Source: an uncultured Bacteroidales bacterium
Lineage (GTDB): Bacteria > Bacteroidota > Bacteroidia > Bacteroidales > Bacteroidaceae
DNA: 64,000 bases
Direction: 5' to 3'
Assembly: GCA_949297215.1 (NCBI GenBank)
Contig: CASFRV010000011.1
Coordinates: forward strand, 1-64,000
Shown here: piece by piece, positions 8,639-17,362 of the stretch
How the letters are laid out: each line of letters starts with the position of its first letter
Numbering within the stretch: position 1 is the first letter of the stretch
Made by a program: the position numbers and the translations under genes
Notes under the pieces: model-generated
Seen by the model: the letters and a program-made list of their open reading frames with translations, nothing else
Database searches by the model: none
Told to the model about the DNA's origin: nothing

Positions 8639-9832
8639 TCAGCAGGGCGTCCCGTCGAGCACGGCGCGGCCCAAGGCTTCGCCCAGCTCGCGGGCCTGTG
8701 CGATGGTTTGGCTCCCCGTTCCCTGTTTCCATTCCACGGGGCAGCCCACGGGCGTCATTTTCATTTTTTCGTTGTAGGCCGTGATGGTCTTTACGGCCTG
8801 ACCCGACCATGCGAAGCCGCCGAAGCAGGCCAGATGGTGGTGGCACACCTCGCGGCCGGCGAGACGTTTCAGCAGGTCCTCCACGACGGGGAAGAGCCCG
8901 CCGTTATACGTCGGGCCGCCGATGGCCAGTCCGTTGTAGCGGAAGATGTCGGCCAGCACGAACGAGGGCTGCGACACCGACAGGTTGTGAACGATGATGT
9001 CGTTCACCCCGGCGCGGGCGGCACCCTCGGCCACGGCCTCGGCCGCGCGCTGCGTGTTGCCATACATGGAGCCGTAGCACACCACCACGCCCGGGCGGTT
9101 TTCGCCGTGGCTCAGGCGGCGGTAGGTTTCGATGGCCCGCGGTGCCTGCTCGGTCCATACGGGTCCGTGCGTGGAGCATATCATGGCGATGTCCAGGCCA
9201 CCCAGTTTTTGCAGGGCCGTACGGACGGGTGCGCAGAACTTGCCCAGGATGGAAGCGAAGTAGCGTTCCATTTCGGGCCAGTAGGGTTCGGTGTTCATCT
9301 GCGTGTCGAGCACGGCGCCGTTCAGGGCTCCGAAGCAGCCGAAGGCGTCGCCCGCGAACAAGATCTTGTCCGTCAGGTCGTAGCTCACCATCGTTTCGGG
9401 CCAGTGGAGCATGGGAGCCAGGTGGAAGCGCAGGCGGTGGTGGCCCAGCGGCAGCTCGTCGCCCTCGGCCACCGTGATGTCGCCTTCGGTCGGCTCGCCG
9501 TAGAAGCCCTGCACCATCTCAAAGGTTTTCTTGTTGCCCACGAGGCGCACGCCCGGGTAGTATTTGCGTATGAGCGAGATGCTGCCCGAATGGTCGGGCT
9601 CCATGTGGTTGATCACCAGGTAGTCGACGGGCCTGTCGCCGATCACTTCGCGTATTTTTTCGAGATATTCTGCAAAGAAGGCCACGTCTACCGTGTCGAC
9701 GAGGGCCACTTTTTCGTCGTTTATCAGATACGAGTTGTACGAAACGCCCATCGGGAGAAACCAAAGCCCCTCGAAGCGATGTTTCACGCGGTCGTTTACG
9801 CCCACGTAATGCACTTTTCCTTTGATGTTCAT
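8639..9832 (-). CDS. Flavodiiron protein (A-type flavoprotein)
   Basis: A 397-residue cytoplasmic flavodiiron protein that reduces O2 or NO to harmless products, an oxidative or nitrosative defence typical of anaerobes. The N-terminal metallo-beta-lactamase domain carries the diiron ligands HMEPDHSG (residues 76-83) and a later H-W-P-E-T region. The C-terminal flavodoxin domain begins near residue 250 with the FMN-binding loop GSMYGNT. There is no rubredoxin domain, so an external electron donor is required. It is the first gene of a minus-strand run leading to rpoN, with a -7 box at 9867-9874. Confidence 0.95.
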   Translation of the reverse strand: MNIKGKVHYVGVNDRVKHRFEGLWFLPMGVSYNSYLINDEKVALVDTVDVAFFAEYLEKIREVIGDRPVDYLVINHMEPDHSGSISLIRKYYPGVRLVGNKKTFEMVQGFYGEPTEGDITVAEGDELPLGHHRLRFHLAPMLHWPETMVSYDLTDKILFAGDAFGCFGALNGAVLDTQMNTEPYWPEMERYFASILGKFCAPVRTALQKLGGLDIAMICSTHGPVWTEQAPRAIETYRRLSHGENRPGVVVCYGSMYGNTQRAAEAVAEGAARAGVNDIIVHNLSVSQPSFVLADIFRYNGLAIGGPTYNGGLFPVVEDLLKRLAGREVCHHHLACFGGFAWSGQAVKTITAYNEKMKMTPVGCPVEWKQGTGSQTIAQARELGEALGRAVLDGTPC

Positions 9833-9866
9833 AGCTTGTCTGTATAGCGCTGTGTGGCGCTTTTTG

Positions 9867-9874
9867 CAAAAGTA
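9867..9874 (-). promoter_or_regulatory. -7 box before the flavodiiron-rpoN operon
   Basis: TACTTTTG on the minus strand, 34 bases before the start codon. No good -33 TTTG lies at the right distance. Confidence 0.6.
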
Positions 9875-9928
9875 CGAATTTTTTCCGTGGCAGTTCGGAC
9901 GCCGGTTGTTTTTCTCCCGGTGTGGACG

Positions 9929-10945
9929 TCAGTCGAAGCGTGAGCGTCCCGTCAGGATGCGCCAGCGGTTGGCCACGGCCTGGCGAATGCGCTTGAAGTC
10001 GCCGTGGCGCAGGTTGATGCAGAGCTCTTCGAGCGAGCGCTTCACCTTGATCCACGGGTGGCCCCATGCCATCGTGCGGAACATGCGGTCCTTGTAGCCC
10101 ACGTTCTCGATGATATATTTCGGGTGGCGCAGGGGGAACTGCAACTCGTGGCGCCCCATCGTGAAGATGCGGCGGTAGGCTTTCGGCAGGCGGTCGTTCG
10201 AGCCGGCCAGGTGGGCTCCTTCGCCGCAGGCGCCGAGGTTGTTGATCATGTTCACGCGGGGCACGATGCTCAGGCTGCTGCTCAGGAAGATGGCGGCATG
10301 GAAGATGGTTTCGTAGTAGGCTTTGCCCACCGAGCGGTGGTATCGGCAGAAGTCGATGAAGTTGCTCTGGAATTTGCGCTCTTTGATATACTCGGAGAGC
10401 TGGCGCAGGTTAAACTCGTCGTCCAGGAACGTGTAATGCTCGTCCCATTGGTCGACAACGCGGCGCCAGCTGGCCCAACCGCTGATGCTGAACGTCGTGG
10501 CGAAGAAGTAGTCGTACGGCATGTCGGCCGTCTGCTCGTCGTAGTTCGTACCGGTAATCATGGCGATGCGGGGGTCGTTCTCGTAGCGGTCGAGCATCTC
10601 CTTGCAGAAGGGGAAGAACGACTGACTGGGGATGTCGTCGTCTTCCAGCACGATGCATTTGTCGGTTTGCGAGAAAGCCCATTTCTGCGAGATGTACTCC
10701 GACGGGTCGCAGCCGTAGTTTTTCTCCTGGTAGAGGCGGTACACCTCACACTGCCAGTCGATGTCGGCCACAATCTTGCGGCAGGCCTCGATGCCGGGCA
10801 TGTCGCGTTCGCCGCGCGGGCCGTCCTGGTAGAGGAAGAGGCGTGCGGGCCGTGCCAGGCGCACTTGCTCGAACACGGCGGCCAAGGCTTCCGGCCGGTT
10901 GAAGAAGAGGATGAGTACGGAGACGTCGATGCGTGCAGGTTTCAT
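9929..10945 (-). CDS. Glycosyltransferase, GT-A type (GT2-like)
   Basis: A 338-residue protein with a GT-A nucleotide-sugar fold. The start VSVLILFFNRPEAL is the first beta strand; QKWAFSQTDKCIVLEDDDIP holds the metal-binding acidic cluster (EDDD, residues 112-115). The remainder (WASWRRVVDQW, NNLGACGEGAHL) resembles bacterial glycosyltransferases annotated as HlpA-like. It has no signal peptide or obvious membrane helix and should act at the inner face of the membrane. It is the last gene of the glycan unit beginning at 14242, 73 bases after LicD. Donor and acceptor cannot be deduced. Confidence 0.85.
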   Translation of the reverse strand: MKPARIDVSVLILFFNRPEALAAVFEQVRLARPARLFLYQDGPRGERDMPGIEACRKIVADIDWQCEVYRLYQEKNYGCDPSEYISQKWAFSQTDKCIVLEDDDIPSQSFFPFCKEMLDRYENDPRIAMITGTNYDEQTADMPYDYFFATTFSISGWASWRRVVDQWDEHYTFLDDEFNLRQLSEYIKERKFQSNFIDFCRYHRSVGKAYYETIFHAAIFLSSSLSIVPRVNMINNLGACGEGAHLAGSNDRLPKAYRRIFTMGRHELQFPLRHPKYIIENVGYKDRMFRTMAWGHPWIKVKRSLEELCINLRHGDFKRIRQAVANRWRILTGRSRFD

Positions 10946-11018
10946 GGCGGTTTGTTGTCTTACGGTTGGGGTGTATATATATAATATGGTGTGGCCGCGG
11001 CGTGGGCGGCACGGTGGG

Positions 11019-11852
11019 TCAGTTTTTCTCCCCGCCTCCCGTCTCGTTCAGGTCGGCTTGGAAAAAGACGGCGTGGCCGTGTCGTTTCTCCTCGGGCGGC
11101 AGGGCCTGGTAGTCGCCGTAGAGGTCGCGCAGATAGGCGTCGGGGTTGGCCGGGGCGCTGAACGTTGCGCCTTCAAACGCGATGGTCGAGAGGGGAAACA
11201 CCGAGTCGGTGCGGTGCATGATGCCGTAGCCGTTGTTGTCGAGCGTGTTGGAGATGTATTCGTTCATGGGGCGTGCCGCGCAGGCCGCCTCCCAGGCCAC
11301 GCGGCAGAGCGCCCGCTTCGCACCGAAGTAGAAAAACTCTGCAAACGAGCGCAGGCTGTAATAGTGGGCCGTGTGCAGCACGGCGTTGGCGCGGCAGTAG
11401 CCGCGGGCCACGCGGCGCACGAAGCTCCGCCCCACGGCCGGGTAGGGCCGCATGGGGAAGATGTCGACGTAGAGCCCCTTGGCGTAGCCGCGGGCAAAGT
11501 TGTCGCCCGGTTCGACGAGGAGCGAGCCGCGGTCGCGCACCTTGACCACGGGCGCCACCACGTCGGGGTCGGTCGTGCGCGTTTGCAGGAAGAGCTCCCC
11601 GGGCAGCTCGCTCGCCGCCACGCGGCAGAAGCGGTCGATGTCGGCCAGGGGCATGGCGATGTCAATGTCGTCGTCCCAGGGGATAAAGCCGCCGTGGCGC
11701 ACGGCCCCCAGCAGGGTGCCGCCGTCGAGCCAGTAGGGGATGTCGTGGCGCCGGCAGATGGCGTCTATTTCGCGCAGGATGTCCAGCTCTTTCTGCTGGC
11801 AGCGGCGCAGGTGGCGCCCCATGTAGGCGCGCAGGGCTTCGTCGTGTTTCAT
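11019..11852 (-). CDS. LicD-family phosphotransferase
   Basis: A 277-residue LicD-type nucleotidyltransferase-fold protein. The signature LDGGTLLGAVRHGGFIPWDD continues into DIDIAM, giving the catalytic acidic residues (about 42-67). LicD enzymes move phosphocholine from CDP-choline; the related human FKTN and FKRP move ribitol phosphate from CDP-ribitol. The gene overlaps the upstream CDP-ribitol synthase-like gene by 4 bases (ATGA), so translation is probably coupled. By that context the substrate inferred here is CDP-ribitol rather than CDP-choline; no choline uptake or activation gene is nearby. Confidence 0.92.
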   Translation of the reverse strand: MKHDEALRAYMGRHLRRCQQKELDILREIDAICRRHDIPYWLDGGTLLGAVRHGGFIPWDDDIDIAMPLADIDRFCRVAASELPGELFLQTRTTDPDVVAPVVKVRDRGSLLVEPGDNFARGYAKGLYVDIFPMRPYPAVGRSFVRRVARGYCRANAVLHTAHYYSLRSFAEFFYFGAKRALCRVAWEAACAARPMNEYISNTLDNNGYGIMHRTDSVFPLSTIAFEGATFSAPANPDAYLRDLYGDYQALPPEEKRHGHAVFFQADLNETGGGEKN

Positions 11853-13219
11853 GAGCGCTTGCGTTTCACGTCGATCACCTGGCCCGTGTAGTCCGAGAGG
11901 AGCGACCCGACGGTAGCCTCGGCCACCGTGCGCGAGGCCAGCAGCGAGTCATCGGGCTCCACGCCGAAGTTTTTCACGCGCATGGGTGTTTTGGTGCGTT
12001 CGGGGTTGATGCAGTTCACGGTGATGCCGGCCGGCTCCCATTCCTGCGCGACGGCCTGCACAAAGTTGACGATGGCGGCCTTTGTCGACGAGTAGATGCT
12101 GTAAAAGGCGCGGCCGCGCGTGTAGCTGCTCGACGTGAAGAAGACGAGCTTGCCCTTCGTCTCTTTCAGGTAGGGATAGGCTTCCAGCGCCACGTGGACG
12201 GTGCCCATATAGTTGGTGTCGACGGCGGCGCGTATCGTGTCGTAGTCCATCGTGTTGAGCGGTTCGCGGTTGAGCACGCCGGCGGTGTTGATGACGTAGT
12301 CGATGTGTCCCTCCTCGTCGGCGGTGCGACGCAGGGCCTCGGCCACGCTGTCGCGTCGGGCCACGTCGGTCCCCGTCGTGCTGCGCGAAAAGCTGTGGAC
12401 GCGGGCCCCGGCCTCGGTGAGCAGGTCGACCGTGTCTTTCCCGATGCCATACGAGCCGCCGAAGACGACGGCCACCTTGCCGCGCAACGTGGCGGGGTCG
12501 AAGCGGCCGGCCGGCAGTTCGCTGCGGCGCAGCTGGAAAAATTTGTCGAGCAGGTACGTGTCTTCCTTGTACGTAAGTTTCATGTTGCTCTCCTCGCCTG
12601 CCACGAGGTGGACGGCCACTTCGGGCAGATAGCGCACAACGACGCCGCAGTCGTCCGTCACCTTGAAGGCCGGGTCGGTCAGGGCTTTCTCGTAGGCCCG
12701 TTCGATAACGCTGAGGCGGAAGGCCTGCGGCGTCTGGCCGCGCATGAGGCGCGAACGGTCGGGGATGGATGCGATGTGTCCGTCGGCGGCTTCGATGATG
12801 GTGTCGACGGCCGGCAGCACAACGTCGATGGCTTCGTGCTCGATGAGGGCGGCCGCCACGTCGTCGATGATGCGTTGGCTCACGAGGGGGCGCACGGCGT
12901 CGTGAAAGACGAGGTTCACGTCGCGGCCGCTGTAAGCGCGTATGGCCGAGAGGCTCGAATCGTAGCGTTCCTTGCCCCCTTTCAGGATGCGCTTCACCTT
13001 TTTCCATCCGTTGCGGAGCACCATGTTCTCCATGTCGGCCATGTAGAACGGGTTCGACACGATGGCTATTTCGTCGATGTGGGCGTTTTTCTCGAACGAG
13101 TCGATGGTGTGTTCGATCACCATCTTCCCTGCCACTTTGAAAAACTGTTTCGGCGTGCTCAGTCCCAAGCGGCTGCCGACGCCTCCCGCCAGTATGACGG
13201 CTATGTTAGGTCTCATCAT
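11849..13219 (-). CDS. Fused cytidylyltransferase and short-chain reductase (CDP-ribitol synthase, Bcs1/Acs1-like)
   Basis: A 456-residue two-domain enzyme. Residues 1-235 are an IspD/TarI-type cytidylyltransferase (LAGGVGSRLGLSTPKQF, HDAVRPLVS). Residues 240-456 are a short-chain dehydrogenase with GGSYGIGKDT for the cofactor and a Ser/YSSTK active site near 385. This order matches Haemophilus Bcs1/Acs1, which reduces ribulose 5-phosphate and joins the ribitol 5-phosphate to CMP. The neighbouring LicD and glycosyltransferases fit a ribitol-phosphate-containing surface glycan. A different alditol (for example one made from another keto-sugar phosphate) cannot be excluded. Confidence 0.9.
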   Translation of the reverse strand: MMRPNIAVILAGGVGSRLGLSTPKQFFKVAGKMVIEHTIDSFEKNAHIDEIAIVSNPFYMADMENMVLRNGWKKVKRILKGGKERYDSSLSAIRAYSGRDVNLVFHDAVRPLVSQRIIDDVAAALIEHEAIDVVLPAVDTIIEAADGHIASIPDRSRLMRGQTPQAFRLSVIERAYEKALTDPAFKVTDDCGVVVRYLPEVAVHLVAGEESNMKLTYKEDTYLLDKFFQLRRSELPAGRFDPATLRGKVAVVFGGSYGIGKDTVDLLTEAGARVHSFSRSTTGTDVARRDSVAEALRRTADEEGHIDYVINTAGVLNREPLNTMDYDTIRAAVDTNYMGTVHVALEAYPYLKETKGKLVFFTSSSYTRGRAFYSIYSSTKAAIVNFVQAVAQEWEPAGITVNCINPERTKTPMRVKNFGVEPDDSLLASRTVAEATVGSLLSDYTGQVIDVKRKRS

Positions 13220-13264
13220 TTATATAATGTGTCTTGTGGCAGAAAATGCAAGCGCATCGGCTTT

Positions 13265-14242
13265 TCATTTCCTGAACGTTGTGTTTCCATAAGCGTAGAT
13301 GGCCGGGTAGCAGAAGGCCCGCAAGCGGTTCTTCCAGTCGGGCTCACCTTTCGAGGGATAAACCAGGCGGCGGTGGCGCAGGCAGAGGCAGCACAGGCGC
13401 AGCGTGCCGCCGTTCCGGCCCAGCAGCGTGGCGCACAGGGCGTGGGCCACGGGTTGCCGTTCGGCCGGAATGAGGGCCAGCAGGCTGCGGTAAAACTGTT
13501 GCCAGCGCTTTTCGTGGCGGAGCCGCGCCAGGTCGAGCCACCCGAACACGTACGGGTGCCACGACGGGTGAGCCTCGCGCCGCGTGCCGCCCCTTTGCTG
13601 TCGCAGGCGGGCTATGGCCGACGCCTCGTGCGGCCGGTGCCAGTTGAGCGCCTCGTCCACCCTCGCCACGCCGCCACCCATGTGGGCCATCAGCAGAAAC
13701 CACCAGTCGTAGTAGAAGTCGTCGTTCCACGCCGTCTCACGGCCGATGAAGCTGCGGCGCACGAGCATCGTATGCCCCGGGATGGTGTTGGTGAAGAGCA
13801 GGTCTTCCAGCCGTCCGGCCGGGCATATCTTGCAGGAAAGATGGTCGGAAAATGTCGCATCGCGGAAGTAGGCCGAATAGCACAGGTCGCATGTGCCGAT
13901 GGCCTCCACCTGGCGGCGCACTTTCTGCGGAAACCAGATGTCGTCCTGGTCGGCAATGGCTATCAGGTCGCCGCGGGCGCGCAGCATGGCTGTGTGGAAG
14001 TTGCGGTTGAAGCCCAGCCGCCGTTCGTTGCGGAACACGTGGACGCGGTTGTCGCGGCGGGCGTAGCGGTGCAGGATGTCTATGGTGTCGTCGCTCGAAC
14101 CGTCGTCCTGCACGATCACTTCGAGCAGCGGGTAGTCCTGTGCCAGGACCGACTCCATCTGCCTGTCCAGATAGCGGGCGCCGTTGTACGTACACATGAC
14201 GACCGAAACGCTCGGCGTCGTCCCGTCGGTAGGTTGCATCAT
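13265..14242 (-). CDS. Family 2 glycosyltransferase
   Basis: A 325-residue GT2 enzyme. It shows VSVVMCTYNGARYLDRQMES, VIVQDDGSSDDT and IAIADQDDIWFPQK, the standard nucleotide-sugar and metal (DQDD) motifs in the first 115 residues. The rest is helical with a short hydrophobic stretch after residue 275 (HALCATLLG). It is the first gene of the minus-strand glycan unit with the CDP-ribitol synthase-like gene 45 bases downstream. Two Met codons start the frame (14242 and 14239). The -7 box ends at 14248, so the transcript probably has almost no leader. Confidence 0.92.
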   Translation of the reverse strand: MMQPTDGTTPSVSVVMCTYNGARYLDRQMESVLAQDYPLLEVIVQDDGSSDDTIDILHRYARRDNRVHVFRNERRLGFNRNFHTAMLRARGDLIAIADQDDIWFPQKVRRQVEAIGTCDLCYSAYFRDATFSDHLSCKICPAGRLEDLLFTNTIPGHTMLVRRSFIGRETAWNDDFYYDWWFLLMAHMGGGVARVDEALNWHRPHEASAIARLRQQRGGTRREAHPSWHPYVFGWLDLARLRHEKRWQQFYRSLLALIPAERQPVAHALCATLLGRNGGTLRLCCLCLRHRRLVYPSKGEPDWKNRLRAFCYPAIYAYGNTTFRK

Positions 14243-14247
14243 ACGGG

Positions 14248-14255
14248 CAAAGTTA
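14248..14255 (-). promoter_or_regulatory. -7 box of the glycan operon
   Basis: Minus-strand TAACTTTG ends six bases before the first ATG (14242). Transcription would begin at or within a few bases of the start codon, giving a leaderless or near-leaderless message. Confidence 0.65.
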
Positions 14256-14348
14256 AGCTATTTTTTCCGTTTTCCGTGGTTGCCGGCTGCGAAAACGCCC
14301 TGCGGCCGCGGCCAGCCGTCCCCCGGCCGCTATGGCCTCCGTCTGTGC

Positions 14349-15224
14349 TCAGAGCTTCTCGATGTCGTCGGCCGTGAGCCCCGTAGCACCCGCGATGACG
14401 TCGGGCGCCAGGCCCAGAGCCTTCATGCGGCGGGCCGTTTCCACGACGGCTTCGCGCCGGCCTTGTTCTCTTCCCTCGGCTCTGCCCTCCTCCATGCCCT
14501 CGGCGTGTCCTTTCCTGAGGCCGCTGTTGTAGAGGGTCTTCTCCACGCTGATGGCGTCCCAGAACTTGTCGTAGCCGAGCAGCTGGGCTTCGGTGTAGGC
14601 AGCCTCTTCGACGGCCGTCACGGCGCGGCAGATGTCGGGGTTGTCCATGAGTTCGGCGGGCACCTCGGTGGTGTGGGCGCCAATCTCGGTGAGATAGCGT
14701 AGCCAGAGCACCTGCATTTTCTTTTGCGAGAAGCTGTCGGGGCGGAATTTGGGCAGCTCCACAAAGACAAGGTGGAGCCCGTCGATGACCTTCTCGCTGT
14801 GCTCCACGTGCACCATGCGGTAGTAGTGGTAGTAGCCTGCAAGGTCGGGCTCGAAGACCTCGTTGACGAGGTTGAGGGAGTAGACGGGTTCCAGCAGGCG
14901 GTAGTCGTCGCCCTTGTCGCTCTGGCGGACGTAGGCCTTGGCTGCGTTGAAGAGCACGCGCTGCTGAAACTCGGGCGACCAGACCATCTGCATCTCCACG
15001 ATGAACTGTCTGCCGCGCGCGTCGCGGCAGCGGACGTCGACGATGCTGTTTTTCCTGAGCGGCGTGTCGGGCACGAGTTCGGCGGGCAGGTATTCGATGC
15101 TTTCAATCTCCTCCTCGGGCCTGTCGAAGGGCAGGAGCGCGTTGAGGAAGCTGCGCGCAAGTTCGGGGTTCTCGCCGAACACCTTTTTAAAGGTAAGGTC
15201 GGCTTTCGGGTCGAGATATTTCAT
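14349..15224 (-). CDS. Rpn family PD-(D/E)XK nuclease / transposase-like protein
   Basis: A 291-residue member of the Rpn (PDDEXK_2) family. The N terminus MKYLDPKADLTFKKVFGENP, the nuclease core IVDVRCRD...QFIVEMQM (Asp, then ExQ) near residues 60-80, and the C-terminal charged tail with EGMEEGRAEGREQGRREA are typical. E. coli Rpn proteins promote RecA-independent recombination and have DNA endonuclease activity. The gene starts 7 bases after the fucosidase stop, so it is likely cotranscribed with it. These genes occur in many copies in Bacteroidota; a cellular role is unclear. Confidence 0.93.
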   Translation of the reverse strand: MKYLDPKADLTFKKVFGENPELARSFLNALLPFDRPEEEIESIEYLPAELVPDTPLRKNSIVDVRCRDARGRQFIVEMQMVWSPEFQQRVLFNAAKAYVRQSDKGDDYRLLEPVYSLNLVNEVFEPDLAGYYHYYRMVHVEHSEKVIDGLHLVFVELPKFRPDSFSQKKMQVLWLRYLTEIGAHTTEVPAELMDNPDICRAVTAVEEAAYTEAQLLGYDKFWDAISVEKTLYNSGLRKGHAEGMEEGRAEGREQGRREAVVETARRMKALGLAPDVIAGATGLTADDIEKL

Positions 15225-15231
15225 GCTTGGC

Positions 15232-16545
15232 CTATTTTATTTCGATCACATAGTCGGGGCACGAGCTGTCTATTTCCAGCCCTTGGAGCCTGAGCAGGCC
15301 GTTGTGGGTGGTGTGGCGCGGCGTGGTGCCGTCGGTCAGGGCCTTCACCGAGCGCACGCGGAACGGCACGGGCAGCTCCACCTCGGAAACGCGGGGCGAG
15401 AGCACGTGCAGGAAGAGGCGGTTGCCGCGCCGCGTGGTGACGATGCTGTCGCCCGCGTGCCAGGGGCCGGCCTCGGTGCCGTAGATGGTTTCGCCGTAGC
15501 GTGCCAGCCAGCGGCCCATGCTGTCGAGGCGGGCCAGCGACTCATCGGGCAGGGTGCCGTCGGGTTGCGGGCCCACGTTGAGCAGCAGGTTGGCTCCCTT
15601 GCCGGCTGTGCGCACCAGCAGGCGGATGAGCGTGGCCGTCGGTTTGTAGCGGCGGTCGGCCACGGCATATCCCCACGAGCCGTTCATCGTCTGGCACGTT
15701 TCGAGCGGCAGGCGCGCCACGGGCTGCCCGGCCGAAAGGCCCGCCCTGTTTTCGCCCGGCACGTCGCGTTCGAAGATCTGTATGTCCTCGCCCGGCAGGG
15801 GAGCTATGTGGTGGTTGTTGCCGATGAGGCAGGCCGGTTGCAGGGCGTGGATGTGGTCGTAGAGCTCCCTCATGCGCCAGGCAAAGGCCGTGCTGTCGCG
15901 GTTGTGGTCCCACATGCCGTCCAGCCAGATGCAGTCCACGCGTCCATAGCGCGTGAGCAGTTCGCTGAGCTGCCGTTTCATAAAGTCGAAGTAGGCGTCA
16001 TAGTCGGCCTCGCCGGCATGTCCCTTGCTGTGGCCCGTCCATCCCGCGGGATAGTCGGTGCGCGTCCAGTCGATGAGCGAGTAGTAGAGGTGGAAGCCCA
16101 GTCCCTGCCGGTGGCATTCGTCGGCCAGTTCGCCCACGATGTCGCGTCCCGAGGGCGTGGCGGCCATGCTGTATGCCGATTGGTCGGTGAGCCACATCGA
16201 GAAGCCGTCGTGGTGGCGCGAGGTGAGGCATACGTAGCGTGCCCCCGCCTGTTTGAAGGCCGTCACCCACGCCCGTGCGTCGAAGCGGTGGGGATAGAAC
16301 GCCCCGGCCGCCTTGGCATATTCGGCAGGGTCGAGGCCCGCGTTGGTGAGGTACCATTCGCCCTGTCCGAAGAGGCTGTAAATGCCCCAATGCAGGAAGA
16401 TGCCGAAGCGGTTCTCGGCAAAACGCGCCCGCGCCTCCCGGTTCTCGCGCGAGGGTTCGTAGGGATCGTCCGCCCGCAGCGGGGTGGCATGAAGCAGGCA
16501 GCCTCCGACGAGCGCGGCCATGCAGGTTTTCAGCAGTCGGTTCAT
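15232..16545 (-). CDS. Alpha-L-fucosidase, GH29
   Basis: A 437-residue exported GH29 fucosidase. The start at 16545 is set by the signal peptide MNRLLKTCMAALVGGCLLHA with probable cleavage after PLRA; the open frame runs further upstream but only through the tandem repeat. FGIFLHWGIYSLFGQGEWY and CLTSRHHDGFSMW are family blocks, and the nucleophile Asp is in CIWLDGMWDH near residue 210. The C-terminal beta domain ends at VIEIK. It removes alpha-fucose from host or dietary glycans, probably in the periplasm. Transcription probably starts at the -7 box at 16576 inside the 84-base repeat, and the Rpn gene follows at 7 bases. Confidence 0.95.
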   Translation of the reverse strand: MNRLLKTCMAALVGGCLLHATPLRADDPYEPSRENREARARFAENRFGIFLHWGIYSLFGQGEWYLTNAGLDPAEYAKAAGAFYPHRFDARAWVTAFKQAGARYVCLTSRHHDGFSMWLTDQSAYSMAATPSGRDIVGELADECHRQGLGFHLYYSLIDWTRTDYPAGWTGHSKGHAGEADYDAYFDFMKRQLSELLTRYGRVDCIWLDGMWDHNRDSTAFAWRMRELYDHIHALQPACLIGNNHHIAPLPGEDIQIFERDVPGENRAGLSAGQPVARLPLETCQTMNGSWGYAVADRRYKPTATLIRLLVRTAGKGANLLLNVGPQPDGTLPDESLARLDSMGRWLARYGETIYGTEAGPWHAGDSIVTTRRGNRLFLHVLSPRVSEVELPVPFRVRSVKALTDGTTPRHTTHNGLLRLQGLEIDSSCPDYVIEIK

Positions 16546-16575
16546 GGTTATGGCAGTTTGATGCAGTGTTTTTTG

Positions 16576-16583
16576 CAAAGATA
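16576..16583 (-). promoter_or_regulatory. -7 box before the fucosidase
   Basis: TATCTTTG on the minus strand, 31 bases before the fucosidase ATG, joined directly to the 84-base tandem repeat. The -33 position reads TTT rather than TTTG. Confidence 0.65.
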
Positions 16584-16585
16584 GT

Positions 16586-16753
16586 GCAAGGCGAGAGAAG
16601 TGGGAAAGGAAAACCCGTTTTTCTTTCCCACTTCCGAGCCGCCGCCTATCTTGGGCGGAGCCAAAGTGTGCAAGGCGAGAGAAGTGGGAAAGGAAAACCC
16701 GTTTTTCTTTCCCTCTTCCGAGCCGCCGCCTGTCTTGGGCGAAGCCCCACCTT
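16586..16753. repeat. 84-base tandem repeat with hairpin, two units
   Basis: Units 16586-16669 and 16670-16753. Each begins GCAAGGCGAGAGAAGTGGG and holds a near-perfect palindrome (GTGGGAAAGGAAAA / TTTTTCTTTCCCAC) followed by CCGAGCCGCCGCC. The first unit abuts an intact TATCTTTG -7 box; at the second junction that box is degraded (CAAAGTGT on the plus strand). The locus at 22043 has the same period and layout with different bases. Confidence 0.85.
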
Positions 16754-16790
16754 GGGGCATGTTTCCGCGATGAGGCCATCCGGTCGGTGA

Positions 16791-16815
16791 GAGACGCGAT
16801 GAATCGCGTCTCTAC
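16791..16815. repeat. Single arm of the paired-palindrome element
   Basis: GACGCGATGAATCGCGTC with flanks, identical to the right arm at 17338-17362. The upstream CCATCCGGTCGGTGA also matches that copy; the left arm is missing. Confidence 0.75.
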
Positions 16816-16879
16816 GTAGCGGACTTCCCCTGCGTGGGCGGCATATATATGGTATGACGGACATTGTCAGGCAGGGCAG

Positions 16880-17200
16880 CGTGGCTGCCGACCCCATAGG
16901 GGTCGCACCTTTGATAACCGCGGGTAAGCGAAGCGCACCCGCGGACAGGAACCCCACACAATTCCGACCCCATGGGGGTCGAACTTCATCCCGACGTCGT
17001 GCGCGCGCAGGGATGCGTTGCTTGGGGCCTTGGCGGATGACCGCGTAGCGTTGTCCGCGGGTGTGTCTGCGGCTTACCCGCGGTAATGGGAAGTTGGACC
17101 CCATGGGGTCCCATTATAGGGTAGTTCCTGTCCGCGGGTTCGCCCATGGCTCACCCGCGGTTATCGAAAGTTCGACCCCGATGGGGTCGCCTGCCTCGCG
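16880..17200. repeat. CCCATGGGG / CCGCGGGT palindromic cluster, copy 1
   Basis: Series of short palindromes: GACCCCATAGGGGTC near 16893, CCGCGGGT...ACCCGCGG, GACCCCATGGGGGTC near 16966, GGACCCCATGGGGTCC near 17097, and CGACCCCGATGGGGTCG near 17174. The same series, including the stretch GTTCCTGTCCGCGGGT, is found at 27620-27950. No gene is visible. Confidence 0.75.
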
Positions 17201-17250
17201 GTGTGGTATAGGGTGGCGGGAGCTATCCCGCCGTATGGGATATCCGCCAC

Positions 17251-17362
17251 GTAGAGACGCGATTCATCGCGTCTCACCCGCTCGGGGCGCAGCCCCGCCC
17301 CGACATTCTTCCCCTCGGTGGGCCATCCGGTCGGTGAGAGACGCGATGAATCGCGTCTCTAC
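17251..17362. repeat. Paired-palindrome element, 112 bases
   Basis: Arms at 17251-17275 and 17338-17362 are exact reverse complements and each is a near-palindrome around GACGCGATTCATCGCGTC. The interior holds CGGGGCGCAGCCCCG. The base that differs from the copy at 232-345 differs in both arms. Confidence 0.85.

Noticed and set aside
7034-9847. Open frame of 937 codons antisense to rpoN and the flavodiiron gene
   Set aside because: It covers two recognised genes on the other strand and shows only Val/Gly/Ala/His-rich shadow composition.
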